NCBI GenBank assembly: GCA_964635875.1 | Contig: CAZWRK010000024.1 | Coordinates: 1 to 40,958 of the forward strand | Direction of reading: 5' to 3' | DNA: 40,958 nucleotides | Origin: CAZWRK01 sp964635875 | Lineage (GTDB): Bacteria > Pseudomonadota > Gammaproteobacteria > Burkholderiales > Aquaspirillaceae | Shown here: piece by piece, positions 8,247 through 16,468 of the stretch | Layout: each line of letters begins with the position of its first letter | Numbering within the stretch: the stretch's first letter is position 1 | Position numbers and translations under genes: made by a program | Notes under the pieces: generated by a model | Database searches by the model: none | What the model was told of the DNA's origin: nothing | Seen by the model: only the letters and a program-made list of their open reading frames with translations

Positions 8247-9353
8247 CTTATTGAGCCTCATCATCTGGCTTGCAGCATGCCGCTCATTTTCTTCTGTATG
8301 CAAATATCTTTGCGTTGTTTGAATGTTTGAATGGCGAAGGTTTTTACTTACCATAATTAAAGGAACACCTGCTTCTAATTGATGTGATGCTGATGTGTGC
8401 CTGATCCAATGGGTTGATGCACGTTCTAATTTTTTTTCAAATCCTTTTCCTTCTTGTTTTGATGTCTCCGCTGCTAGCAAAAATATATTCTTTACGATTA
8501 AGTAAATGGATTTTTCGGTTAAATTATTTTCTTTTCTTTGAAAAATACTGACCACTAGTGGCATTTCATCATACTGACTAGGGTAGTCTTCTTTTAATTT
8601 TAATGCTTTTCTGTATCTAACAAGAGCCTCCATTAATTCATCTTGGCAAGGTATTAACCCCTTTCTATTTCCTTTTCCATAAACTTCCCACCACCATAAT
8701 CCGTTCTCTTTTTTAAAGTCCCCCATTTTTGCTTTCGCTACTTCGCCTCTTCGTGCTCCTGTGAAATATAGTAAATAAAATAGCCAACGAGCCCGCTCTG
8801 CGTGAAGAAATTCTTTTTCTAATGATCTGGGAAGTTTTTCTATTATTTTTAATACATAAAAGAAAATATCTTTCTCTAAAAATCTTTCTATTTTGCTGTT
8901 TTTTTGAATGGCTATAATTTCTTTTTTTCCAAATGAAAAAGGGTTGCTTTTTAAATATCCAGATTTGGATAAATAATTAAATAGAGATTTAATTATTGTA
9001 AGAGACTGTTTTATGCTTGAATTTTGAAGTGGCTTTGAGAATGGTCGCCACTGTGGGTGAAGTCTTGGCTTTGCTGGTCCAATCCATCTTTCAGCGGGTT
9101 CAGGGTTTGCCAAAAAATTCTTATAATTTAGAATGTCTTCTCTTGTTGTTTCTTGAAGTGACTTATTTTCACTATAAACCCACAAAAGAAATCTCTCGAC
9201 TTCTTTTTTGTAGCTTTGAAATGTATTTTTTGAATCTTCAACCTCTTTTAACCAAACAGAAGAAGCTCGAATGTCAGCTGTTGATATTTCTGCTTTTGTA
9301 AAAGAATCCAATGTTTTGATAGATGATTTTTTGTCAAATTTATTAATCTTCAT
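8235..9353 (-). CDS. Tyrosine recombinase / integrase
   Basis: A site-specific DNA recombinase of the phage integrase/XerC class. An N-terminal SAM-like core-binding domain covers about residues 30-135 and the catalytic domain about 155-365. The full catalytic set is visible: Arg201 (TGARRGE), Lys227 (YGKGNR), His315 and Arg318 (HWIRH), His341 (LRHSN) and Tyr350 (RYLHT). It should be active. It is the downstream gene of a two-gene minus-strand unit: its ATG overlaps the end of the KfrA-like gene by 4 bases. Its 3' end overlaps the convergent TrmH-like gene by 12 bases. It is not XerC or XerD by length or sequence (372 residues against about 300). Coding DNA is AT-rich, like its neighbours, so composition gives no sign of recent transfer. 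Confidence 0.93.
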   Translation of the reverse strand: MKINKFDKKSSIKTLDSFTKAEISTADIRASSVWLKEVEDSKNTFQSYKKEVERFLLWVYSENKSLQETTREDILNYKNFLANPEPAERWIGPAKPRLHPQWRPFSKPLQNSSIKQSLTIIKSLFNYLSKSGYLKSNPFSFGKKEIIAIQKNSKIERFLEKDIFFYVLKIIEKLPRSLEKEFLHAERARWLFYLLYFTGARRGEVAKAKMGDFKKENGLWWWEVYGKGNRKGLIPCQDELMEALVRYRKALKLKEDYPSQYDEMPLVVSIFQRKENNLTEKSIYLIVKNIFLLAAETSKQEGKGFEKKLERASTHWIRHTSASHQLEAGVPLIMVSKNLRHSNIQTTQRYLHTEENERHAASQMMRLNKLDK

Positions 9354-10204
9354 TTTTTATTCCTGTTCAAAATAAATTTTGATTTTTTGAGAAATTCTTT
9401 TTTTAAGGCAGAGTTTTCTGCTTCTAGCACACCTTTTCTATAAATTAATTTGTTGATTTCTTTTGTTAAATCTTCATTTTGTTTCTCTAGTTTTGATATG
9501 GTTTTTTCTAGATTTGATCTTTCCTCTAAAAAATTGTTGCGCTCACTCTCTATTTGCCCATAAATATGAAGTCTAATCCCTTCTAGTCGTTTGTAAGCAA
9601 TGTCTTCTCTTTGTTGTAATTCTAATTTTAATTTTTCAATTTTTAAAATTTCCTCTTGTTTTGTCTCATGTAATTGATTCTTATAAAATTTAATTACGTC
9701 ATCGGTTCTGAGTTTTTCTTTATTTATTTCCATTTCTAGTGTTTTTATTTGCTCATGTTTTTTTTGGGTTTTTTCTTTTTCGTTTTTTAATTCGAAAATT
9801 AAAATATTGTTTTGCTCTTCTAGTTCTTTAATTCTACTTTCATTTTTTTTTGTTAAAAAATTGAGTTCATTTATCTCTTCCTCCATTTTTTCTAAATGTT
9901 TTTTTATTGATTCTTCTTTTTCTACCATTTCATTCTTTTCTTTATTGAAAATACGTTCTGCTTCTTCGCAAGCAATACCCCATATCTTATCTGTTGCATG
10001 TGTCAATACCTCTGGGCAACTTGGTCTATGCTTGGATTTTCTAAGATTTTCTAAAAAAGCATTTCTCCATAATTTAAGCTCATTGTTAATCGTGGTGTTG
10101 GAGCCTGTTCCAAGCTTTTCTCTGACAGTAGAGACCGTTGGCCACTGTCCCTCCATTAATAGCTCTTCTGCTGCGATGTGAATTTGTTTGTTGATTTCTC
10201 TCAT
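9350..10204 (-). CDS. KfrA-like DNA-binding coiled-coil protein
   Basis: The N-terminal ~70 residues match the KfrA_N pattern (AAEELLMEGQWPTVSTVREK, then LGTGSNTTINNELKLWR), a helix-turn-helix found in the plasmid regulator KfrA. From about residue 85 to 265 there is a long, highly charged Glu/Lys-rich coiled coil. The 284-residue length fits. Plasmid KfrA proteins bind inverted repeats at their own promoter and form filaments; here the protein is chromosomal, and a set of inverted repeats lies directly upstream of its start. It is the first gene of the pair and overlaps the recombinase by 4 bases, so the two are coupled. It may act as operator-binding repressor, recombination accessory factor, or both; this is inference. 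Confidence 0.85.
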   Translation of the reverse strand: MREINKQIHIAAEELLMEGQWPTVSTVREKLGTGSNTTINNELKLWRNAFLENLRKSKHRPSCPEVLTHATDKIWGIACEEAERIFNKEKNEMVEKEESIKKHLEKMEEEINELNFLTKKNESRIKELEEQNNILIFELKNEKEKTQKKHEQIKTLEMEINKEKLRTDDVIKFYKNQLHETKQEEILKIEKLKLELQQREDIAYKRLEGIRLHIYGQIESERNNFLEERSNLEKTISKLEKQNEDLTKEINKLIYRKGVLEAENSALKKEFLKKSKFILNRNKK

Positions 10205-10211
10205 TTTTTTG

Positions 10212-10225
10212 TAACTTCCAAGTTA
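10212..10225. promoter_or_regulatory. Short inverted repeat upstream of the kfrA-like gene
   Basis: TAACTT at 10212-10217 and AAGTTA at 10220-10225, separated by two bases, just upstream of the KfrA-like start codon. It could be an operator of that gene; no direct evidence. Confidence 0.3.
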
Positions 10226-10246
10226 TGGGTCTGGTTGAGGGATTTT

Positions 10247-10285
10247 TTTGTAATTTTATCATGTATTACGTAAAAAAATTACAAA
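10247..10285. repeat. 11-bp inverted repeat, candidate operator
   Basis: TTTGTAATTTT at 10247-10257 is the exact reverse complement of 10275-10285, with a 17-base spacer. It sits in the promoter side of the KfrA-like gene, and its right arm overlaps the start of the larger hairpin by four bases. Confidence 0.55.
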
Positions 10286-10341
10286 TCCCCCCATTATTTT
10301 TCCCATTATGAGAATAATGGGAAAAATAATGGGGGGATTTG
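10282..10341. repeat. Perfect 28-bp inverted repeat (hairpin) with 4-base loop
   Basis: Bases 10282-10309 are the exact reverse complement of 10314-10341; the loop is GAGA. Each arm includes a run of six C or six G and a short AT segment. No T-run follows on either strand, so it does not look like a standard rho-independent terminator. It lies between the divergent KfrA-like gene and trkA, 72 bases before the trkA start. A second copy was not seen in the window. It may be an operator, a recombination substrate that folds, or an element boundary. Confidence 0.9.
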
Positions 10342-10413
10342 CTCAAAAATTTATGGCAATATGGACGATTAATTTATCGCTCTATATTTTTACATAAAAA
10401 GGGTTTTTTTCTT

Positions 10414-11787
10414 ATGAAGATATTGATATTGGGTGCTGGGCAGGTTGGTGCTTCTGTTGCAGAAAATTTGGCGTCTGATGCAAACGATATTACGGTAGTT
10501 GATTTGGATGATTCGTTATTAAAGCAGTTGCAGGAGCGTTTAGACATCCAAACTATTTCTGGGAATGCTGCCCATCCATCTATTTTGGAAAACGCGGGAG
10601 CTGAAGATAGCGACATGCTTTTGGCGTTAACAAAAAATGATGAGACAAATATTATTGCCTGTAAATTGGCTAGTGATTTATTTAATATTCCAACAAAAAT
10701 AGCACGAGTCAGAGCTGCTGATTATATGGAATATGGAAATAAAAAATCATTAGATTTTTTTGATGTTGATACTACAATATGCCCAGAGCAAATTGTAACT
10801 AATAATATTTTTCAGCTAATAGAATATCCTGGTGCATTGCAAGTTTTAAGCTTTGCAAACGGATGCGCTCAGATGATTGTAGTAAAAGCATTAAAAGGAG
10901 GGGGGATTGTTGGAAAATCATTGAAAATAATTAATGCGGAAATCCCAAAAATCGAGTTTAGAATATCGGCAATATATAGAAATGACAAGCTTGTCATACC
11001 AAATGGAGATACTGTTGTAGAAGAAGGGGATGAAGTTTTTTTGATTTCTGCACGTAAAAACATACATACTATTCTTAAAGAACTTAGAAAAGATGAAAAA
11101 CCTATAAAAAGAGTTATGATTGCTGGGGGGGGGAATATTGGGTATCGGTTAGCAAAATGCCTCGAAGATAAATATGACGTTAAGATAATAGAAAAAAAAG
11201 AGGATCGTTGTGAATGGTTGACTGAGCAACTCAGTCATTCCCTCGTTTTAAAAGGAGAGGCTACAGAGGAAGATTTATTAGAGGATGAAAATGTTGATGA
11301 AATGGATGTTTTTATCGCCATCACAAATGACGATGAAGATAATATTATGTCTTCTCTTCTAGCAAAAAGACTAGGGGCTCGAAGTGTAATTTCTCTGGTA
11401 AATAGAACAAGTTATGTTGATTTGCTTCAAGGTAATAAAATAGATGTGGTCATTTCTCCTCATCTTTCTACAATTGGTTCATTGCTTGCTTATATTAGGC
11501 GGGGAGATATTGAGGCGGTTCATCCACTAAGACGAGGTGCCGCAGAGGCTATTGAGGCAGTTGTTCACGGGGATAAAAAAACTTCTCGCGTTGCTAATAG
11601 AAGAATTGATGAAATACAGTTGCCTCAAGATTGCTACATTAGTGCCATTGTTCGAAAAGACATTGTATTAATGGCTCACCACGACTTAATTATTGAGTCT
11701 GGGGATCATATTATTATATTTGTTGCGCGTCGGCGGCAGGCAAAATTAGTAGAGCAGCTCTTAGAGGTTAAAATAGGATTTTTTTAA
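10414..11787 (+). CDS. trkA: Trk potassium uptake regulatory protein TrkA
   Basis: Cytoplasmic NAD-binding gating subunit of the Trk potassium uptake system, acting with TrkH. Two RCK (TrkA-N/TrkA-C) modules are present: the first Rossmann motif is MKILILGAGQVGASVAE and the second is MIAGGGNIGYRL (Gly238-240). The frame is open to 10339, but the upstream 25 codons come from the hairpin region and lack family resemblance. The ATG at 10414 gives 457 residues, against 458 in E. coli. A purine stretch (AAAAAGGG near 10396-10403) precedes it. The second glycine motif is encoded by an unbroken run of nine G at 11125-11133. The stop codon abuts the trkH ATG. Confidence 0.95.
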   Translation: MKILILGAGQVGASVAENLASDANDITVVDLDDSLLKQLQERLDIQTISGNAAHPSILENAGAEDSDMLLALTKNDETNIIACKLASDLFNIPTKIARVRAADYMEYGNKKSLDFFDVDTTICPEQIVTNNIFQLIEYPGALQVLSFANGCAQMIVVKALKGGGIVGKSLKIINAEIPKIEFRISAIYRNDKLVIPNGDTVVEEGDEVFLISARKNIHTILKELRKDEKPIKRVMIAGGGNIGYRLAKCLEDKYDVKIIEKKEDRCEWLTEQLSHSLVLKGEATEEDLLEDENVDEMDVFIAITNDDEDNIMSSLLAKRLGARSVISLVNRTSYVDLLQGNKIDVVISPHLSTIGSLLAYIRRGDIEAVHPLRRGAAEAIEAVVHGDKKTSRVANRRIDEIQLPQDCYISAIVRKDIVLMAHHDLIIESGDHIIIFVARRRQAKLVEQLLEVKIGFF

Positions 11788-13242
11788 ATGTATAAAATAT
11801 TACCAATTATACATGTGATGTCTAAATTAATAATGCTTTTTTCTTGCATGTATGTTTTTCCATCATGCATTTCCATTTATTATAAAGATGGTACTTTAGA
11901 TGACTTTTTAGTATCTACTTTTTTGGGATTGGCTGTCGGGCTATTTTTGTGGGCATCAACAAGAAAATTCGAGCGAGAGTTAAAACCAAGGGACGGATTT
12001 ATTTTAGTGACATTGCTCTGGATAGGTTTTGCCACAACGGCAACAACTCCTTTTCTCCTTTATTTTCCTGGTATTAGCTTTGCAGATGCCTTTTTTGAGT
12101 CTATGAGCGGATTGTCAACAACCGGCGCAACCGTTTTAGTGGGGTTGGATTCCTTACCTCCTGCAATTAATTTTTGGAGGCATTTTTTAAACTGGTTGGG
12201 TGGAATGGGGATTATTGTGCTGGCGGTTGCCGTTCTTCCTATGCTTGGGGTAGGAGGAATGCAGCTTTACAAAGCTGAGATGCCGGGGCTAATTAAAGAT
12301 AGCAAACTAACACCTAGAATCACCACAACAGCTAAACATTTATGGATGATTTATGCTTTATTTACTATAGCATGTGCTATTTCATTAAAATTAGCAGGTA
12401 TGAGTTGGTTTGACTCTATTTGTCATGCTTTTGCTACGCTTTCTCTAGGTGGTTTTTCTACTCATGATGCCAGTATAGGTTTTTTTAATTCGATTAGTAT
12501 CGAAATAATATTAGAATTTTTTATGCTGCTTGCGGCAACAAATTTTACATTGCATTTTATAGTTTTTAGATCAAAGTCTTTAAAGATTTATTTGAAAGAT
12601 TCTGAACTAAAAACGATGCTTGCCATAATTTTTATTAGCATAGCTTTGTTAAGTTTCTATCTACATGTGAATCAAATTTATGATTATTGGACGGCATTTA
12701 GGCATGTTAGCTTTAACTTAATTTCTATTGCTACTGATTGTGGCTTCTCTAGTGTTGATTTTGGTGCATGGCCTAGCCTTGTTCCTATGTGGATTCTTAT
12801 TTTATCTAGCGTGACTTGTTGCACTGGCTCGACCGGAGGTGGTGTTAAAATGGCTAGAAACTTAGTCTTGCTTGGACAGTTTAAATCAGAAATGGTCAAA
12901 CTCTTGCATCCTCATGCCGTTTCGCCAATTAAATTGAACGGAAAAGTTCTTCCCGCATCTATTGTACAAGCTGTATTAGCTTTTGTATTTGCTTATATAG
13001 GCAGTGTGATCATATTAAGCTTTATATTAATGGTTAGCGGCATGGATTTTGTAAGTGCATACTCTGCCATATTGGCTTGTATTAATAATGCAGGCCCAGG
13101 CTTGGGGGAGGTTGGTCCTGCATCAAACTATAGCGTGCTTAATGAGTTTCAAATTTGGGTTTGTAGCTTAGCGATGCTTCTTGGGCGGCTTGAACTATTT
13201 ACTCTTTTTATATTATTTACACCAGAATTTTGGCGAAAATAA
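11788..13242 (+). CDS. trkH: Trk potassium uptake channel TrkH
   Basis: Membrane potassium-translocating subunit of the Trk system. The four pore-loop filters are visible in order: GLSTTGATV, LSLGGFST, ATDCGFSS and INNAGPGLG. Around ten or more hydrophobic segments are present in 484 residues, the normal length for the family. It starts at the base after the trkA stop, so the two subunits are expressed together. The preceding hairpin-containing gap is the only candidate promoter region for the pair. Confidence 0.95.
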   Translation: MYKILPIIHVMSKLIMLFSCMYVFPSCISIYYKDGTLDDFLVSTFLGLAVGLFLWASTRKFERELKPRDGFILVTLLWIGFATTATTPFLLYFPGISFADAFFESMSGLSTTGATVLVGLDSLPPAINFWRHFLNWLGGMGIIVLAVAVLPMLGVGGMQLYKAEMPGLIKDSKLTPRITTTAKHLWMIYALFTIACAISLKLAGMSWFDSICHAFATLSLGGFSTHDASIGFFNSISIEIILEFFMLLAATNFTLHFIVFRSKSLKIYLKDSELKTMLAIIFISIALLSFYLHVNQIYDYWTAFRHVSFNLISIATDCGFSSVDFGAWPSLVPMWILILSSVTCCTGSTGGGVKMARNLVLLGQFKSEMVKLLHPHAVSPIKLNGKVLPASIVQAVLAFVFAYIGSVIILSFILMVSGMDFVSAYSAILACINNAGPGLGEVGPASNYSVLNEFQIWVCSLAMLLGRLELFTLFILFTPEFWRK

Positions 13243-13267
13243 TTAATCTAAATCTGGAGTTTTTGTT

Positions 13268-15166
13268 GTGCATTCTTATAATAAATTTTTTATATTTGGG
13301 ATTTTTGCGTCCAGCTTCTCTTCTTTTTCTATGGCTGAATCAATAGATGAATATTTGGTTCTGGCAAAAACAGCAGCTACCCGTGGTGACTATTTAAGCA
13401 TGCAAAATGCTGAGGCGTATTTGAAAAGTACCGTTTTTAATGGGTATCCATTTTATTGGTGGGCGACAAAAAATGCAGCAGTGACTGACGACGAAAAATT
13501 CATAAATTTTTTGGGTCGCCATGAAAACAGCTTGGCAGAGGAAAGAACAAGAGCCATTTTCTTGAAGAGTTTGGCTTCTAATAAAAAATGGTCTGACTTT
13601 CGCGAGCAAATTGATGGGTTAACAGAAAAAGATTTAGAAATAAAGTGCTACGAATCTAATTCGAGTATTGCGCTGACTGGAAATATAGAACCTAAAGTGC
13701 TTTTTGATTTAAATGAAATTATTTTTAACGAAAAAAAAATTCCAGAGGGATGCTACAGTTATGTACATGATTTATTTAAAAATAAAATAATATCTGAATC
13801 TGATTTATGGGTTTATATAAGAAGGCTGTTAAGTAACAATCAGGTTGGTTATGCCAAGAGGTTGAGCGAGCTTACTGCAACACCTATCTCTCAATATTTA
13901 TCCACTCCTATCAGTAAACTAGACAGTCGTGCAAAAGTAGAATCTTTTATTTTTAATGTTCAAAAGTCATTTGGTACGAATTTTTCTCAGTCTGAATTAG
14001 ATAAAATTTTGTCCCAAAATGCCCAGTATGTAACTGCTTCAGATGTATCATATATATGGGGTCGCTTTGCGCTATTTTTAGCAAAGCGGCTAAAATCTGA
14101 GGATGCATTGATTTACTTTAATAAATCAGATCAAGGCCAATTAAACGATGAGCAATGGGCATGGTGGGCGCGCTCGGCACTTAGGGTGGGACGGTGGGAC
14201 GACCTTCTCAAGGTGATTGAAAAAATGCCTTTGAAATTATCAGATAAGCCTGACTGGCAGTATTGGAAAGCAAGGGCTTTGAAATATAAAAATAAAAATT
14301 CTGAGGCTTCTGTTATTTTTAATAAATTGAAAAGCATGAATGTATTTAATTACTATTCGCTTTTGTCTCAGGATGAGTTTTCTTCAGCTCCTAAAGAAAA
14401 TAACTTTAAATCATATGACTATAAGTTAATATCCGAGAGGCTAATATCTAAGCCAGAGATTAATCGAGCACTAACTCTTTTAAGGGTTTCTATTAATAAG
14501 AATGATCCTAGCTTTAGAGAGGATGCAAAACGAGAGTGGCGATTTGCCATGAAAAATTTAAATGATGAAGAGCTTTTGTCTGCATCTGAGATTGCTCGTC
14601 GTTATGGCTTCTATGAAATGGCGATATATAGTGCAGAAAAAACAAATCAAATTCATGACAAATCTCTAAGATATTTAACGCCATACAAAGAGTTTTTAGA
14701 AAATAATGCGAATGCAGTTGGTTTAAGCCAGTCTTGGGTATATGGCTTAATCAGGCAAGAGAGTCGTTTTGTTAACGTTGCCCGATCCGGTGTAGGTGCA
14801 TCTGGGTTAATGCAGCTTATGCCTGCGACTGCAAAATGGGTTGCAGGAAAAGTGGGGATTGGTGCATTTAATATTAATGATATCAATACTAATATTAAAT
14901 TAGGAACTTGGTATTTGAGTCATGTAACAGATACATTAGGTCACCCTGTGTTAGCTACGGCAGCTTATAACGCAGGTCCAGGTCGAGCAAAGTCATGGCA
15001 AGCTAATCGTAGCTTAGAGGGGGCTATTTATGCTGAAACAATTCCATTTGATGAAACTAGAGATTATGTTAAAAAAGTAATGTCGAACACGGTGATTTAC
15101 GATTCAATGCTAAATAATAAAAATATGAGACTAAAAGATATTTTAGGCTCAATACCTGCTCGGTAA
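13268..15166 (+). CDS. slt: Soluble lytic murein transglycosylase Slt
   Basis: Periplasmic enzyme that cleaves peptidoglycan between MurNAc and GlcNAc, leaving 1,6-anhydro ends. A signal peptide is visible at the N-terminus (hydrophobic ~residues 6-22, AES after the cleavage). The central ~400 residues form the alpha-helical superhelix typical of Slt70, and the C-terminal SLT domain shows GLIRQESRF with the catalytic Glu near residue 498, GLMQLMPATAKW and AYNAGPGRA. The 632 residues match the E. coli size (645). GTG start at 13268 with CTGGAGT at 13254-13260. A run of nine A lies at 13731-13739 inside the gene. It starts 25 bases after trkH and ends 9 bases before cca. Confidence 0.93.
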   Translation: MHSYNKFFIFGIFASSFSSFSMAESIDEYLVLAKTAATRGDYLSMQNAEAYLKSTVFNGYPFYWWATKNAAVTDDEKFINFLGRHENSLAEERTRAIFLKSLASNKKWSDFREQIDGLTEKDLEIKCYESNSSIALTGNIEPKVLFDLNEIIFNEKKIPEGCYSYVHDLFKNKIISESDLWVYIRRLLSNNQVGYAKRLSELTATPISQYLSTPISKLDSRAKVESFIFNVQKSFGTNFSQSELDKILSQNAQYVTASDVSYIWGRFALFLAKRLKSEDALIYFNKSDQGQLNDEQWAWWARSALRVGRWDDLLKVIEKMPLKLSDKPDWQYWKARALKYKNKNSEASVIFNKLKSMNVFNYYSLLSQDEFSSAPKENNFKSYDYKLISERLISKPEINRALTLLRVSINKNDPSFREDAKREWRFAMKNLNDEELLSASEIARRYGFYEMAIYSAEKTNQIHDKSLRYLTPYKEFLENNANAVGLSQSWVYGLIRQESRFVNVARSGVGASGLMQLMPATAKWVAGKVGIGAFNINDINTNIKLGTWYLSHVTDTLGHPVLATAAYNAGPGRAKSWQANRSLEGAIYAETIPFDETRDYVKKVMSNTVIYDSMLNNKNMRLKDILGSIPAR

Positions 15167-15175
15167 ATATAAAAT

Positions 15176-16384
15176 ATGAAATGTTATATTGTCGGTGGTG
15201 CCGTGAGAGATCAGCTTCTTGGGCTGGCTATTCAAGATAGAGATTGGGTTGTTACTGGCTCGAATCCCAAAAAAATGATGGATCAAGGTTTTTTGCCTGT
15301 TGGTCGAGATTTTCCAGTTTTTTTGCATCCAAAAACAAAGGAGGAATACGCTTTAGCTCGAACAGAGAAGAAAGTGGGGCTTGGGTACCAAGGGTTTACT
15401 TTTTATACGGATGAAAATATTTCGCTTGAAGAGGATTTAGCGCGTCGAGATCTAACAATTAATGCGATGGCTAAAGACGAAAGTGGAGCTATATATGATC
15501 CATTTAATGGTCGTGAAGATTTAAAAAATAAGATTCTTCGACATGTCAGCAGTGCTTTTTCAGAAGATCCTGTAAGAATTTTACGGATTGCGAGGTTTGC
15601 TGCAAAGCTACAATTTAAGATTGCTCCAGAAACTTTTTTGCTTATGAAAAAAATGGTTATTTCTGGAGAGGTTGATGCGCTCACGCCTGAGCGAGTCTGG
15701 CAAGAAATTTCCAAAGGATTGTTAGAAAAGAAGCCCTCAACCATGTTTATGGTCTTACATGAATGCGGAGCTTTGAGAAAAATTCTTCCAGAACTTGATT
15801 CATTGTTTGGAGTGCCTCAGCGCGCTGAGTTTCATCCTGAAATAGATTGTGGTGTACATACGTTGATGGCCCTCGACTATGCCGCTAAAGAAAATTTTTC
15901 TTTGGAGGTGAGATTTTCTGCGCTATGCCATGATCTTGGTAAGGGTGTCTCGCCAAGATTTTCATGGCCAAATCACCCTGGACATGAGCAAGCGGGCGTT
16001 TCATTAGTTGAGTCGCTATGTCAGCGATTAAGAGTGCCAAAGTCTTGTGCAGAAATGGCAGTTTTAGTCGCTCAACATCATACAAAAGTACATAATTCGA
16101 AAAATTTTACAGCGAGTGTATTACTTCAATTAATTTTGGATTTGGATGGTTTGCGGCGCCCAGATCGTTTTGTGAACATATTAGAAGCATGTCTTTCTGA
16201 TTCGCGTGGGCGGTTGAATTTTGAAAATGCGGACTACCCACAAAAAAAATTTTTAACCCAGTTAGTGTACTCATTGCGTGCTATGGATTTAAAAGAAGTC
16301 GTTCGTACTTGCTCTCCTGACACCGCTATCCAAGCATCGATTGAGTCTGCGCGTATTAATCATATTAAAGCGTTTATTAAATAA
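15176..16384 (+). CDS. cca: CCA-adding tRNA nucleotidyltransferase with HD domain
   Basis: Adds or repairs the 3' CCA end of tRNAs. Class II nucleotidyltransferase head: the catalytic aspartates Asp21 and Asp23 (DRDWVV) carry the same numbers as in E. coli, followed by RRDLTINAMA and EDPVRILRIARFAA. A C-terminal HD domain (LCHDLGKG, and AQHHTKVHN) marks the gammaproteobacterial/betaproteobacterial multifunctional type. Length 402 residues against 412 in E. coli. It closes the plus-strand run, and two hairpins directly follow its stop. Confidence 0.95.
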   Translation: MKCYIVGGAVRDQLLGLAIQDRDWVVTGSNPKKMMDQGFLPVGRDFPVFLHPKTKEEYALARTEKKVGLGYQGFTFYTDENISLEEDLARRDLTINAMAKDESGAIYDPFNGREDLKNKILRHVSSAFSEDPVRILRIARFAAKLQFKIAPETFLLMKKMVISGEVDALTPERVWQEISKGLLEKKPSTMFMVLHECGALRKILPELDSLFGVPQRAEFHPEIDCGVHTLMALDYAAKENFSLEVRFSALCHDLGKGVSPRFSWPNHPGHEQAGVSLVESLCQRLRVPKSCAEMAVLVAQHHTKVHNSKNFTASVLLQLILDLDGLRRPDRFVNILEACLSDSRGRLNFENADYPQKKFLTQLVYSLRAMDLKEVVRTCSPDTAIQASIESARINHIKAFIK

Positions 16385-16422
16385 CATGACTGTTTTGTAT
16401 TGTGCAATACAAAACAGTCATG
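16385..16422. terminator. 17-bp perfect hairpin after cca
   Basis: Bases 16385-16401 pair perfectly with 16406-16422 around a four-base loop. An A-run follows on the + strand. It is the inner of two hairpins between convergent cca and purL and may serve as terminator for purL on the minus strand. Confidence 0.7.
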
Positions 16423-16424
16423 AA

Positions 16425-16461
16425 AAAAAGAGACCTAGCCTGATAAGCTAGGTCTCTTTTT
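16425..16461. terminator. Bidirectional terminator between cca and purL
   Basis: Arms 16425-16439 and 16447-16461 pair over 15 bases, with an A-run on the left and a T-run on the right, so a stem plus U-tract forms in either direction. Confidence 0.85.
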
Positions 16462-16468
16462 AGTTTAA

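Noticed and set aside
8235..9353. Recombinase as XerC or XerD
   Set aside because: It is about 70 residues longer than XerC/D, lies beside a KfrA-like gene, and lacks the close Xer resemblance, so a dedicated recombinase is more likely.
10339..10413. Extended start of trkA at 10339
   Set aside because: It would place part of the 28-bp hairpin inside the coding sequence and add 25 residues unlike TrkA; the ATG at 10414 gives the normal length.
16385..16461. CRISPR or tandem repeat array
   Set aside because: These are two separate hairpins without spaced direct repeats; no repeat-spacer array was found anywhere in the window.
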